NCBI RefSeq assembly: GCF_905163445.1 | Contig: NC_053196.1 | Location: 12,053,501 to 12,117,500, forward strand | DNA length: 64,000 nucleotides | Source: Pararge aegeria | Taxonomy: Eukaryota > Arthropoda > Insecta > Lepidoptera > Nymphalidae | Reading direction: 5' to 3' | Shown here: positions 10,590 through 21,960 of the stretch, one piece after another | How positions within the stretch are numbered: the stretch's first letter is position 1 | Layout: the number at the start of each line of letters is the position of its first letter | Notes under the pieces: generated by a model | Databases searched by the model: none | The model's input: the letters and a program-made list of their open reading frames with translations, nothing else | What the model was told of the DNA's origin: nothing | Made by a program: the position numbers and the translations under genes

Positions 10590-11209
10590 TTAATAGCAAA
10601 GCTTACATACGAAGCAGCTGGATTTGTTCGCCGTGTAGCAGATCTCCCGGACTTCATTTGCCATGTTGTCACTGATCTCCTCTTCTGAGATGAGTTCGAA
10701 ACGGCTGGAGTTCAGGATGTTCTGGTTTTCGGCGTTGTCGTTGTCTTCGACAGGAACCGGTTTCACCGGGTCCATTGGATAGAAATATTCGGAGAACGGC
10801 ACTAAAACTGGTTCTCCGGTATAGGCAGTCTTGTTCGATGGCAGGTCGGTGCGAGGCGATGAATTAGAGATCAACTCTCCAAGCTTCGACCAACATTTGT
10901 TTAGATTCACTCGCGTGGAGCTTGTCACCTTTCGTGGCAGCCTTGGCTTAGAGCTCTGTAAACAATGGAAAAAAGATGTTAGTTAAAGATAAAACATTCG
11001 AAATCGTGAGCCGGTACAGTTGGGAAAACTTTCAGATAAATTTATTCGAGGGAGTCAGTTATGCTAAATACGCTTAGAATTAAGATCAAAGTTAAAAATG
11101 TTCAACAAATTTTGATGCTTACCTGACGATTTAAGAGCTTCATCCAAGGAGAACGAGGTGACTGAGCCTCCTTCGGGGGCGATTGTGAATCTTCCTTAGC
11201 GAGACACAT
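10590..11209 (-). CDS. Bearded-family-like Notch pathway protein, two coding exons, 150 aa
   Basis: Exon 1 codes 11209-11123 (29 residues, starts MCLAKEDSQS; ATG context GTAAACATG). The intron 11122-10956 begins GTAAGC and ends TTTACAG. Exon 2 runs 10955-10590 (121 residues and stop). The protein has an SP-rich N-terminus (residues 9-22), a basic stretch (about 29-50, KPRLPRK to KCWSKLGELI) that could form an amphipathic helix, a PVLVPFSEYFYP segment, an acidic centre, and NMANEVREI near the C-terminus followed by a Cys-rich end. NMANE fits the NxANE motif of Drosophila Bearded proteins, and NxxN binds Neuralized in that family. The family call rests mainly on the 3' UTR, which carries GY, Brd and K boxes together. 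Those Drosophila proteins inhibit Neuralized and so limit Delta endocytosis; the same role here is inferred. Odd points: Drosophila relatives are mostly intronless, the PVxF-like segment precedes NxANE instead of following it, and the C-terminal DRWVQA motif is absent. The gene is clear; the family is probable. Confidence 0.75.
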
Positions 11210-11310
11210 GTTTACAACTACGAACTTAATACGAATACTACGACTACGTATTTACAAGGTTGCGTGAGACCGTAAACGCAAGCGACATGCACACACGGAG
11301 CGTACGAAGG

Positions 11311-11480
11311 GAATGATTGAATCAGGAAGGGCGGCGGAGTTTATATAGTGGGACCCCGATCGTGTGCCCCCGCGCGTGCGTCCCGAAGCGGGAGGCGCGC
11401 GCTCAGCACGCGAGCACTGTAGCGCGCGCCTACGGACTGGTTTTTACTAACACTTCTACGAATAGAGGCTTTGACGCGCC
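11311..11480 (-). promoter_or_regulatory. TATA promoter and CpG-rich upstream region of the Bearded-like gene
   Basis: On the minus strand TATATAAA lies at 11347-11340, and an initiator-like TCATTC at 11316-11311 follows about 33 bases later. This puts transcription start near 11314 and gives a 5' UTR of about 105 bases before the ATG at 11209. The next 130 bases upstream (11348-11480) are strongly CpG-rich with several GCGTG/CACGC cores, unlike the AT-rich flanks. I found no exact YGTGRGAA Su(H) site within about 1 kb upstream. A GCAGCTG E-box lies near 11833. Confidence 0.65.
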
Positions 11481-14029
11481 GCGACTTGGTATACTCACTG
11501 ACTAGATTGGGCTCATAAAGCCTTATTGATCATTCTATGTCCCAAGTCGGATGAGACTCTGAGATTCTTTAAGTTTTTGTTCGTTTGTTTGTCATACCAG
11601 AGCTTTAACTGTTTTTATCGAACCACTGAGAGTATGTATGAGTCATTTATTTCTTACGTATTAATATGCATAGATTTATCGATGCGTCTATGACTCTATA
11701 ATAATCTAGAGTCCCTATTATCCTGCATAGCAATCGTGTCTTGCATATATTGGCATGCTAGACAGGCCCGTTCGCCGGAGGCGGTTCTGTGCAGAATAAA
11801 CAAGGCTATCGCACTATTATGAATCACTGCAAGCAGCTGGCTAGCAGAGGATAGATAAGTTCCTGTAGTACAGTAGATTGATCATGCACCCGCGCTGTCG
11901 CTTCCTGCGATTACATCGGCGCGGTGCTCGCAAATCACGTATGAACACTGATAAATCATTTCCTCTGGTCACTGAGGAATACAGTGATGAATTATTTTAA
12001 TACCAGATTTCAATATCCGATAAAGGCCAATCATTAAATGCTTGAAATGCGTTTTACCTACTTACTATTGAAAAGCTACATTAACTAAATTTGAATGTAA
12101 ATCAAGATTATTTCATATCTTATTTAGTTAAACAAGTTGCTTTTAAATGTAACCAGGGAGGTTTAGTTAAGTACCTCTCCGTTATTCAGATCATGTCATG
12201 TTATTAACTTAAACAATAGGTCTGTTTTCTAGTTTAAGTTATGATATATTTCTGCATTCATAAGGGCGTCTCTCACGGAGAATATGATTTTTTTTTAGCT
12301 TTACTGCGAACTAAAGAGAAAAAATGCAAACCAAAATAACAAAATGAATGCAAAAAGTGACTTAACAGTGAAGCATGCAATTACGCACAATTATGAGATC
12401 GGCTCCACAGCTGATGCCATAATTATGAGAAATTGCAATTATTACATGGAAATACAATTGAAAACGTTAGTTACAACGAAACTAACAGAAATCCAAATGG
12501 GTAGGTATATCGTTAATACATACAAAATACGTAAAATATAGTTATAACAATATAAAAACATACCTACATTAATTCTACAAATCAGGTTAAGTTACTGTAA
12601 GCATTTAGTAATTTTTGTGAATACTTAGGATGAATTTCCTTCTCCTCTTAGCACAGTAAAACTGGTCGTAGTTACTTAAAATGGAAAATTTACTCGTAGT
12701 AAGACTATTCTGTTAAATCTAAGCTATTCATTACAAGTTCATAGTTGGACGAAACCATTATTTAGCTCTCGGTGAGGACGATTAGATAAAGAACTCAAAA
12801 AAAAGTGGTCAACGTTTATCTAGTTTACAAGCGTTTTACAACTGGAGTGTTTAACATAATTTCTCACTTAAGTAATGATACGAGTAGCGCATCAAACTGG
12901 CATGCTATATGACCATTATATGTTATGACTAGCATAGCCACGAATTTCGATTTTAGCGGGCTTACTAACATCGCTTATATAATATTAGCTTATAAATAAT
13001 TTATAAGTCCGCCTCTCAATCTGGTTACAGCGCCCTCACAGGGTTCCATTTCAAATGTAAACATTAGATTGACATTCTTTTTTGAAAACATGATAATTAT
13101 GTACTCTGTTTGACATTGTTATGGACTTGTAATTGAATAAATAAATAATACTGTTTTGATATTGACGCGCTTTTTTCAGAACTACAAGCCTTATTTTAGG
13201 TACTAAGTACTACTAGGATAGTAAACCCGAAGAATCCTGACTATCTGTGACATTAATATTCGATTCAAGTATTTTTAGCCTATCTCTCTGCTTGCATAAT
13301 GGCATACAGAGCATAGACGCACTATTTTGCTCCAATTCAAGTTGGCGTTACACGATCACTACCACATTTTTGTTATGTTAACCGGAACCGATAGATTAAT
13401 GTACCTACTAAGATATTCGTGTAAAAAGCCCTGGCCCCAGAGGGTACAGGTCCGGTACTGAGAATCGCGACTATGCTTAATGATGACTGGCCTGATCTGG
13501 AGATCTAATCCAGTATCTCGTGCCCCGAAGTCGAGAAAATGTGTTGTTAAAAAATGGCCGACAGTTCAAACAAACAGTTTTAAGACATTCCGCTTCATAA
13601 CTATTTTTACACCAATAGAATTCAAAAATATCATTAGCATCATATCATAGCATTTTCAGAAAAAGCATGAATTCATCATAATTTGGGTTAAGTGTTCCAT
13701 ATTTAATCTAGCTATTGTTAAATGCTTATAGACTGTAGTGATCAGTCCCTTTACTAGCATGGCTTATCTTGACGTTAGACGTTAAAATAACGCTACTTTA
13801 AGTTTAATTATTAGATGCCTTATATTTAGTAGGTACTTCAAGTTCCTAGGCCAATTAAACTGTCAAAGTAAAACAATGCTGCTTTAAACGCTGTTAGTAA
13901 TGCTTCTGGACCAATTTTCACACATAATGTGTTTGTTGCAAATGCAGTGGCAGATAATCCTACGTTTTATGTTAAATCAGCATCGAAATATGTGCTATGA
14001 AAGTCTGGAATTCCCTACAATGAAATAAA
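11481..14029. other. Upstream intergenic DNA, no gene seen
   Basis: AT-rich and largely free of the SINE and LINE families that fill the rest of the window, so it may hold enhancers of the Bearded-like gene. A GCAGCTG E-box lies near 11833 and a TTCACACA (YGTGDGAA type) at 13917-13924. Nothing else could be assigned. Confidence 0.4.
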
Positions 14030-14465
14030 ATTAAAAAAATATATATATATATTTCAAGTAAGCCTAATATAAGCACTTTTGAAACGTCAAGTTTGTCTGT
14101 TTGTAAAGACTCTACCACCGGTTCGGAAGGCAGATTCTACCGAGAAGCTCTTTTCCAACATCAACAATTAGCATGTTTCATTTCGACATTCATTTTTCTA
14201 TCTTGTGAGAGATGAAAGCGGAGCCGGATGCTTTCAAGCAACCTTTTCATTAAGAATATCATCAATTGTATAGTAACCTCGCTGTAATAAATGTGTTTTA
14301 AAATATTCTTTAAATGTATGCATTGGTAGGTCCAAAATTACATTAGGAATCATATAAAAAAAGCGTATACTCAATCCCACAAATGACTTCTGTACCTTTC
14401 GCAGACGATATGCAGATGTCACTAATTTATGACTATTTCTTGTAAGTCGACTGTTTATATCCACT
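14030..14465 (-). pseudogene. 3' end of a non-LTR retrotransposon with ORF2 C-terminus
   Basis: Read on the minus strand, 14464-14234 encodes 76 residues including AYRLRKVQKSFVGLSIRFFY and LPMHTFKEYFKTHLLQRGYY, typical of the C-terminal tail of a reverse transcriptase ORF in lepidopteran LINEs. It is followed by a 3' UTR with CCACCGGTTCGGAAGGCAGA (reverse) and a T/A-rich end. The copy is 5' truncated. This is family E. Confidence 0.65.
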
Positions 14466-15197
14466 TTTTGTTTATAAAGACTAATATGTTGACTTACAAA
14501 ATAAAATTTGTGGTTACCCTACTTAGGCATTCATAACATTAATGGTAATTATTTGCGAAACAAAACGAGTTATCAGTATGACAGGTAAATAATTGTTATG
14601 TAGGGCTACTGTGCGCGAATATAAATTGGTTTCCAATAAGACTTATAAGAATTAAGTTGTATTTTGTTTTGGTTTTTTAAACTGTTTTGACTTGCTTTTT
14701 TGTAGATCGTTTTGATCAGCCTTTTGAAATATACCATAGCCTGTTATATTCATTAGGTTTGATACCCTGTAAGGCTAGGGTATAAATGATTGTAATTTTT
14801 GGAACCTATAAGTTAGGTTAGGTTTAAAGAATTTATTCTCCAAAGAACATAATGAGAACTTAAAACGAATAACATTAATTTTTATTATATTTATTGGTGC
14901 CTTGATTAATGCGCTGGTATTTTTGTTGGTTTATCTTTCTTTCAATCAGCAATAGAATGATTACTAAAACGCAAGATCTGAAGAAACCAAATTTGAGTAT
15001 GGAAAAAGATTACGTAGATAAGCTTTAGTGTCTGTAATTAAAACATTTTTTTGGACGACAGTCTGAGTTACGTGAAACTACTTATTCATAAAGGCTGTAA
15101 TTATCAATAACAAGTAAGCTATTATAAATAGGTATTATTGATAAAGAAATGCTAAAAGAAAAATCCTTTTCTTGCGGACTGTCATTTAATAAATGGA

Positions 15198-15334
15198 TTT
15201 CAGTGTATTGGTGTTTATCTGATTATTTTAAGTACTTATTGTATATTGTTCTTTCAAATTTTCATCTGTCATCTTAAGACCTATAATACAAGCTACACTA
15301 ACTTTGGGACTACATGGCGATATATTTTCGTAAA
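15198..15334 (+). repeat. SINE A, decayed 3' part
   Basis: GGTGTTTATCTG, CATCTTAAGACCTATAATAC and TTTGGGACTACATGGCGAT match family A with many changes. 14466-15197 and 15335-16550 are otherwise unassigned. Confidence 0.5.
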
Positions 15335-16552
15335 CTGAAAAAAAAATATGTTGGATAAATTATCGTTTAACATGTTTAAACTTCAATTAGAATTTCTTAT
15401 AGATACCTGAAAACCTGTATCTATAAAAAACCCATTCGAAAGTCATTATTTAAAAACAATTATGTGTGTGTAAAATTTCTAACTCGATGTTCTTATTGGA
15501 ATTTTCCACATTTCCAGAATTGTTTTTTAATCCGTCTAGGAATTAAATTTTCAAATATTCAGAAATAGGCATTTTATTCTTGTATAATTGGAATTGCAGG
15601 ATTTTGAACTTGGCGATTTTATTTTATCACTCGTAAATTAATTAACGAAATTTAAATCAACTTAGGTGGATATGATGGACACTTATGTCTTTATTAAAGC
15701 AATTGTAGCCTCCTAAAATTCCTTTTTATAAAAAGTTATCAAAAGCCGTTGATCCATTTTAACTCATTTTATAAGTAGGCACCTTCTTCTTTTATTGTAT
15801 TTTAAATTTAGTGATGCAACACAAGGCATCTTAAAAACTGATACTGACGTCGAAAGCAGTCGTAACCGATCCCCTTGCGCTCTCCGCTGAAGAATTTTAC
15901 TCAACATAATACTTTCATTAAAAGGAAAAAACAACGTACACCACAACCCGACCACGTGCAGCTTTTAAGAAAAAAAAAAGAATATAAAATCTTAACCTTT
16001 TTGCCGCGTCCCCATCGTATAGGGTTACAACTTATACGCATATACAACGTACTACGGTTCCTGTATTATGAGTAGCTGAGTAAAGAAAGAGATATCACTA
16101 TTAGAAAATACGTGGCCTACAGTGATTGACAGTAATGCTGTCTCTATTTTATTATCTTGTCTAGCTAGAAACCCGCATAGTCCACATTGTTTATGGTGTA
16201 GAACAAATGAAACTTTGTATTCCGAACGTTACGTATCAAACTATGCATTACGCTTTATAATCTATGGTCGTGTATAAATATTCAGTTTGAATGTGTGCGT
16301 GAAGCGTGCACTACACGCCCATCTCCCCATTTTGTTTGACTTTAGGGTATTGTGTGGTGTCAATTATTGTGGAAGTGTGTACGTATTTATTATGTTGTTG
16401 AAATATGAAAGGAAACTTACCTTCAATAGGGTAGTATTGTAATTAAGTTAACAATTTGGTTTTATAACGTAGGGACTTATTTTGTAGAGTTGTCTTAAGT
16501 TATATATAAGTATTATTTGGGTACATATTATCTACTTTCTCCTGTTATAGAA

Positions 16553-17010
16553 ACGGTGATAGTATAGTGGTTAGGACTTCCGCTTCACTTTCGGTGAGCC
16601 GAGTTCTAATCCCAGCACGCATCTCTAACTTTTATAAGTTATGTCCGTTTTAAGTAATTAAAATATAACTTGCTTTAACGGTTAAGGAAAACATCGTAAG
16701 GAAACCGGCATGCTTATTTTTTTTTTGGCGTGGTGAAAAGCTTTATTGCTACGATTATGTGGGACCCCCTCCTCTAAAGGGGCTATACCCAATCTAAAAA
16801 CCACCACGGCATGTCCCTCTTGTTGGCTTGAACCCCCCTCAGAACGTAGAGAGGCTAAGACTTCTCCATAATGTTCTCAAAGCAGTGTGGAGTCACCAAT
16901 CCACCCTGGGCCAGCGTGGTGGACTGCGGCCAAACCCTTCTCATTCTGAAACGAAACCTGTGCCTTGTAGTTGGCCGATAATCGGTTGACAATAATGATG
17001 TGTGATAAAT
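16553..17010 (+). repeat. SINE B, full length, split by a retroelement tail
   Basis: tRNA-like head GGTGATAGTATAGTGGTTAG and B-box region GAGTTCTAATCCC, then AACGGTTAAGGAAAACATCG. The SINE breaks after GGCATGC (16713), resumes at CTAAGACTTCTCCATAATG (about 16854) and ends GATAATCGGTTGAC. Confidence 0.75.
16714..16853 (-). mobile_element. Non-LTR retrotransposon 3' tail (family K) nested in SINE B
   Basis: Read in reverse: GACATGCCGTGGTGGTTTTT, a GGTATAGCCCC...GGGGGTCCCACATAA stem region, AATAAAGCTTTTCACCACGCC, then poly(A). A second copy, in the plus sense, is at 59420-59548. Confidence 0.65.
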
Positions 17011-17045
17011 AGATAGTAGATAAATAAGTTTGAAGAAGGGACAAG

Positions 17046-17150
17046 CGATAGTCACGTGCACAGATGAGTGCACGTACGCACGACACGCGACGCATCGCGC
17101 GACCTCTTGTGCATTCCGACAGCACCAGTAGATGCGGGTTTATTGTTTCC
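17046..17150. repeat. CpG-rich repeat, copy 1
   Basis: CACGTGCACAGATGAGTGCA, then CGTACGC and TGCATTCCGACA...AGTAGATGCG. The second copy is at 18838-18935. Class unknown. 17151-17620 is unassigned. Confidence 0.5.
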
Positions 17151-17934
17151 TAATATTGACATTATATCAACTCTATTGGTTTTTGATTTTTCCCATAGTA
17201 AGCAATGGAGACTATGAAGGCGGGGAAATGGATATGTTTTAGTAATTTCTTGTCTTTGTCCGTGTAGTTTTGTTTTCCCGGATTTTAACAAATACTTACC
17301 TGTGATCTGCTAGCTCTGCGGTTGCACGCAATCCACGGTTTGTAACGCAATCTATGCCATGGAGCGCCAGAGATTTAATACGTAGGTAGGTTAATGTTTT
17401 ATTATTTTCGAAAGTATGTTACCAAATTAAAATAATTATAAACTACAAGAGGCAAGGTTTATTATCCATTCGCGATAATAAAAGGTTTTTTGTTATTGGT
17501 ATAAAACTTTCAACAAAACGCTTTATTGTGGCTGCATAATAATAGTTAGATGTTAGCTGTACCTACCTATTTCCATTTGGAAATGGGTACTGCTGGCCAT
17601 CTAATTAGAAGTAAGGCAAAAAATGGGTCAAAGAAGCCGTCTCTTCTTTTCTTTTGATTGTGTTCTAGATAAAAAAAAGAGAAGTACACAGGAAGATGAT
17701 ATTAAAAAGGTGGCAGGAAAGATTTTTAAGAGGAATACTAGTTTCGTTGAGTCGTTGTTGAAAACACTTGGGAAGGTCTATTCCTCAGAGCAACACAATC
17801 AAGAAACCGCTTTCGAATATAAAACTTAACATTAAAAATAAAAGCATACTTTAAATTCGAACATAGTTGAAATATAAAGATATGTAAATTTTAAAATTGT
17901 AAGCAGATGATAATTTTATATTATTTATATAATT

Positions 17935-18095
17935 ATAGCAGTTACCTTGGCCAACGAATTAGTTTGGCCATCCAAAGGGGAAAATGCTGCCAGCATCTTA
18001 GGAACTGTACCTCGCTGCGGTGGTTTCGAAGACGTTTTAGATTTTATTTAGTTGTAAATAGTTTATTTTAGGTTATATTTATAAAACAATAAAAA
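17935..18095 (+). pseudogene. LINE 3' end, short ORF C-terminus (family L)
   Basis: 17941-18051 reads VTLANELVWPSKGENAAS... to GGFEDVLDFI and stop, then a 3' UTR and AATAAA. The same end lies in reverse at 27365-27535. The WPSKGENAASILG/FEDVL ending recurs in lepidopteran non-LTR elements, from memory. Confidence 0.55.
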
Positions 18096-18339
18096 AAGGT
18101 TTTATTAACGTAATAATATTTATTTATTGGCACTGTTTGTACTTTTACTAAAAAATTATAGCCTTTATTAATATTTATTTGATTTTTTTTTATCATCGAA
18201 AAAGCTCTACATTTTCATTATTTTTCGTAAGCTTAAACTTTTAGTAAGCTAGAGATTTTTTTTTAATGGGTCAAGGATTTTTTGATTTTATCTATTACAT
18301 ACAATTCCAAAAAAAAACTTTTGCATTTATAACATTACT

Positions 18340-18510
18340 AGTTGCCCGCGTTTTCGCCCACGTTTATTACGGTTTTTTACCAATCCCGTGAAATGTTGGT
18401 TTTCCTGGGATAAAAAGCAGCCAATACTACTATCCGTTCATTCAACTAGCCCTTTGCCTACTTCTTTGCTAAATTAGGCAATGAAGGTCGGACTGACAAA
18501 CAAACACACT
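18340..18510 (-). mobile_element. Helitron-like fragment
   Basis: GTTGCCCGCGTTTTCGCCCA and GGATAAAAAGCAGCC match the GTTGCCCGCGACTTCG repeat found across this window. Confidence 0.45.
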
Positions 18511-18519
18511 TTCGCATTA

Positions 18520-18776
18520 AAATAAATAATAAATAAATATACTACGACAATACACACGCCCCAAAGTAAGCTTAGCTTGTGTTATGGGTACTAAGACGAC
18601 TGATGAATATTTTTTTCATGAATAATATACATAAATACATAGAATATACATATAAACACCAATACACTGAAAAACATTCATGCTCATCACACAAACATTT
18701 TCCAGTTGTGGGAATCGAACCCACGGCCCTGGACTCAGAAAACAGGGTTGCTGCAAACTGCGCCAATTGGCCGTTT
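18520..18776 (-). repeat. SINE A
   Basis: Reverse copy with tail, CTTGTGTTATGGGTACTAAG and head CGCCAATTGGCCGT; the CGCCATCTAG segment is deleted. Confidence 0.75.
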
Positions 18777-18837
18777 AAATATTAGTAAGGATTTGTTTCC
18801 CTTCTGCAGTCGGACAAAAAGGTTAAAGTGTCTACTA

Positions 18838-18935
18838 GCGACAATCACGTGCATAGATGAGTGCACGTACGTTCGCCACGCGACCGCGCGTGCATTCCAA
18901 CACTACGCGAGTAGATGCGAGTTTGTTCAATATTT
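18838..18935. repeat. CpG-rich repeat, copy 2
   Basis: CACGTGCATAGATGAGTGCA, then CGTACG and TGCATTCCAACACTACGCGA, ending AGTAGATGCGAGTTTGTT. About 80% alike to 17046-17150 by eye. Confidence 0.5.
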
Positions 18936-18982
18936 ATGACAAGGTACACAGTATATTTAGTATGTAAATATTTTTGATCAAG

Positions 18983-19033
18983 CACTGGTGGCACTCCAAT
19001 AGACATCCAAGTCTATTGGAGTGCCACCGGTGT
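18983..19033. repeat. 22-bp hairpin with 6-base loop
   Basis: CACTGGTGGCACTCCAATAG+AC, loop ATCCAA, and its complement with one G:T pair. It looks like a foldback or a miRNA-like stem. Confidence 0.75.
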
Positions 19034-19064
19034 GAGGGGCTGCTATTAGCTCACTCTTTACATT

Positions 19065-19210
19065 TTATTCAAAATTTAGAATTCATTTATTTCAGGTAGG
19101 CTTTCTTCATAAGTTTTGAAACGTCAGATCTGTTTTTAGCCTTTTTACCGACAAGAAATACAGCAGTTGCTCTTTTCCATCAACATTTTACAATTCAATA
19201 ATTGGATCTA
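19065..19210 (-). repeat. LINE tail (family E)
   Basis: AATTCATTTATTTCAGGTAG, TTTTGAAACGTCAGATCTG and CAGCAGTTGCTCTTTTCC. Confidence 0.55.
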
Positions 19211-19734
19211 TATAAATACAATTGAAACTGAATCAAAAAACATAAATAACAAAATTTAAAATTTTAAACGTTGATGATGGAAGAGAGTAATTGCTGAATG
19301 ACTTGTCAGTGTAAATTGCTGAAAATTCTTGACAATTTCTAGCCCGAACCTCGATACTAACCCAAGACCTCGTTTTTCGTAGTCAGCCATTCTTAATCCT
19401 AAACCATCGAGGCCGTTAGGTATCGGACGTGCACCAACGAGTAATGTAATAATCAAGAAGCGTACACTTAGGCGAATGTGCCTGTTGAATTAGACCGTAT
19501 AGTATCAGCATGCTTGGCATTGTCTATTATGTGGCTTGACGCGTGGCGTGCGCATGCGCACTTGTCTACTGCACGTGATTGTTTTGTAGTCTAACATGGC
19601 AAATAAAGTTGTTTGTACTCTTCGGCGACAAAAAAAACTCGGCCATTTAAAGCTTACCCGGGTCCGAAACGTTAATGCATTCATCTTATGATAGATGCTG
19701 TATGTGCTGTGAATGCGAAAACACTTTTGAATGA

Positions 19735-20310
19735 ATGAATACACTTTTATTGTACACCACAGAGAAAATTTACAGAGATACAAATACAACAGCATAATAA
19801 ATTGTACTTGAACGTAATATAATTATTATATAGTATAATTTGTAATTGAACGTACAATTTGGCGGTCTTATCGCTAAATAGCGATCTCTTCCAGGCAACC
19901 AAAGGCATACAAGAAAATCCTATACGAAATTAGTAGGTAATTAGTACAACAAACATTAGTGAAATAATAGGATTTTAAACTAAATTAACATAAAATAAAC
20001 ATATAACATAGTACACATTAAACATAACATATTAAAGATATGTACAAAAATATAATATATACTTTTGTTAAAAAGCTCGCGCAAAGTTTTTCTCGTTGCC
20101 ACGCTAACACCAGAGCTTTTGCTCAATCCGCCCGGCATTTGAAAGCAAGAGCGTAGGGCGGGTGCTCATAAGGACCAAGGCACGAAAGGGCCCGACGCCG
20201 CTCGGCAGCAGTCAACCGCAATGCTACTCTGCGGTTGGCTAGGGTATAGCGGTGCGGCACCGATTTCGTCATCTCTAAATAGAAGCCTTTTTAGAGCGTG
20301 CTTTTTTGTT
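19735..20310 (-). repeat. LINE 3' region (family F)
   Basis: Read in reverse: decayed coding remnants (20310-20090), then GTTGCCTGGAAGAGATCGCT and TAGCGATAAGACCGCC, TGTACAATAAAAGTG and a (TTCA)n tail. Other copies: 20780-20950 (+), 27600-27835 (+), 33290-33385 (+), 37370-37520 (-) and 51355-51480 (-). Confidence 0.55.
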
Positions 20311-20311
20311 A

Positions 20312-20571
20312 AAAATAAATAAATGAATATACTACGACAATACACACATCGCCTTCTAGCCCCAAAGCAAGCGTAGCTTGTGTTATGGGTACTAAAATGA
20401 CTGATGAATAGTTTTATGAATAATATACATAAATACTTAGAATATACGTATAAACACCCAGACACTGAAAAACATTCATGCTCATCACACAAACATTTTC
20501 CAGTAGTGGGAATCGAACCCACGGCCTTGGGCCCAGAAAGCAGGGTCGCTGCAAACTGCGCCGATTGGCGC
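20312..20571 (-). repeat. SINE A, full length
   Basis: All boxes present; head ends GCGCCGATTGGCGC. Confidence 0.8.
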
Positions 20572-20617
20572 ATTAGTATATATTTTTATCACTATACAGA
20601 AATTAATTTTGCTAATT

Positions 20618-20760
20618 TCCCTGGTGCAGTGTTGAGCGCTGTTGACTTGTTGGGGAAGGTTCCGGGTTCGATTCCCGGTATGGAGATTTGGGAATTAATA
20701 ATTTCATAATGTTCCTGGTCTGGTCGGGTTTTATTAATGGTTACTTACCAACTTAGAATG
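20618..20760 (+). repeat. SINE C head
   Basis: GGTGCAGTGTTGAGCGCTG, B-box region GGTTCGATTCCCGG, then CTGGTCTGGTCGGGTT. Truncated afterwards. Confidence 0.55.
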
Positions 20761-20779
20761 CTGCGCAAACGAAAAGTTA

Positions 20780-20950
20780 CTATACCTCTCTTCTTGAGCT
20801 GTGTATAACTCCTTTGGTTGCCTGGAAGCGATCGCTGTGTAGCGCTAAGGCCGCCAAACTGTATACTTTTTGTTAAATTTTTATTTATAATTTTTCTATA
20901 TGTTTATGTGGTGTACAATAAAAATGTTTTCATTCATTCATTCATTCATA
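20780..20950 (+). repeat. LINE tail (family F)
   Basis: GGTTGCCTGGAAGCGATCGC, AAGGCCGCC, TGTGGTGTACAATAAAAATG and a (ATTC)n tail. 20951-21530 is unassigned. Confidence 0.6.
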
Positions 20951-21529
20951 CCCCTAAGAGCTTGCAACTGGCTTGGACAGCATCATCATTTAGCTGACAG
21001 CTGAGATTGCAGTCAACGACTAACAGACAGTAACTTGTAGTGGAATAAAGATAAAATGTAATCAAAAATAGAGACATCATTTATTAGCATACATATGGGC
21101 AGGTACACCCTACCTAACTATATGTAGGTATGTGTTTAATAAGAATAAATTCTGAATGATCATTATCTTTTTACAACATTTATTCATCGCTAATTTTATT
21201 GAATGGGTTTATGCCGCCATTACAATAACTATCCAAGATAGTCTTATCTGCATAACCTATTTGTTATCTACGTTCTGTAACCCTACACGCACTTTAATGT
21301 GCCGTGTACCTATTAAATTCTAAGGTGTAATTACAGATGCAATCTGAATGAAAAACTGCCGCAAAAGTAATTAGAAACACTGTAAGCATTAATAAAAAGA
21401 AAATGCGGTGCTATTACCGGCATCATTAAAATAGCATGGCGCATAAATCAAAACGTACGACGCACACTACAGCAGCGCTCGCAGGATAAACATTAAACAG
21501 CCCTTTTACGGGGCACTTGGTAAAATAAA

Positions 21530-21960
21530 TCCTGAAATCGGAGCCACTCACACGCACGCACGGGTGTACGCACGCGTACGGCTCGAGCGTGTACGCACAC
21601 GCTCGGCGCGAGCGCGTACGCACACGCGAGTCGCGAGCTACGCACACACGCGCGCTTCTAATCGACGCTTTCCTTCGCGTGGCAGTCGTGTGTGTAGCAT
21701 GAAACATCCCCGTTAAGGGGCGCAGGTGTGGCTTGCTGAATGACGCGGCCGTGGGAACACGACTCAACCCCGAGTTCCCATGATCGCCGCCACCTGCCAC
21801 CTGCCGTACTACGCATAATTCGCGTTCGTAAATGAACGGTAGTGACCACGTGTGCCCACTTTTTTCATCTCGGACGAGGACGCGGAAGACCGGTGGAGCC
21901 CAATTAATTTTATCTTTAATGATACCGGAGCGCCCGATCCGGGGGATGATGGACACTTCT
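21530..21960. promoter_or_regulatory. CpG-rich island, candidate Notch-response enhancer
   Basis: An abrupt GC- and CpG-rich block in AT-rich DNA. The left part (21540-21660) is alternating CG/CA-rich sequence built on TACGCAC. The right part (21720-21860) has a paired Su(H) motif, three GCAGGTG-type E-boxes and a CACGTG at about 21846. The long open frames through it lack coding signs and are explained by the composition. Confidence 0.5.
21750..21782. promoter_or_regulatory. Su(H) paired-site-like motif with flanking proneural E-boxes
   Basis: CGTGGGAA at 21750-21757 fits the Su(H) consensus YGTGRGAA. TTCCCATG at 21775-21782 is a head-to-head TGGGAA core with a 17-bp spacer. GCAGGTG lies at 21722-21728, with reverse copies CACCTGC at 21791-21797 and 21798-21804. 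Su(H) pair plus class A E-box is the known code of Drosophila E(spl) promoters. The second site has A instead of G at position 2, so it would be weaker. Confidence 0.5.

Noticed and set aside
16553..16625. tRNA gene call at the SINE B head (also at 3904, 20618, 28935, 40724 and 63509)
   Set aside because: A- and B-box-like sequences are present, but each is joined to a repeated SINE body, and several do not close a cloverleaf.
20166..20573. 135-codon open frame, minus strand
   Set aside because: It is SINE A read through plus a LINE remnant. The same CLCDEHECFSV and ARWRCVYCRSIF peptides recur at every SINE A copy.
21426..21956. 176-codon open frame, minus strand
   Set aside because: It lies in CpG-rich sequence where stops are rare, has overlapping open frames, low-complexity RVRT/CAYT-like runs and no domain. 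The DNA is better explained as regulatory.
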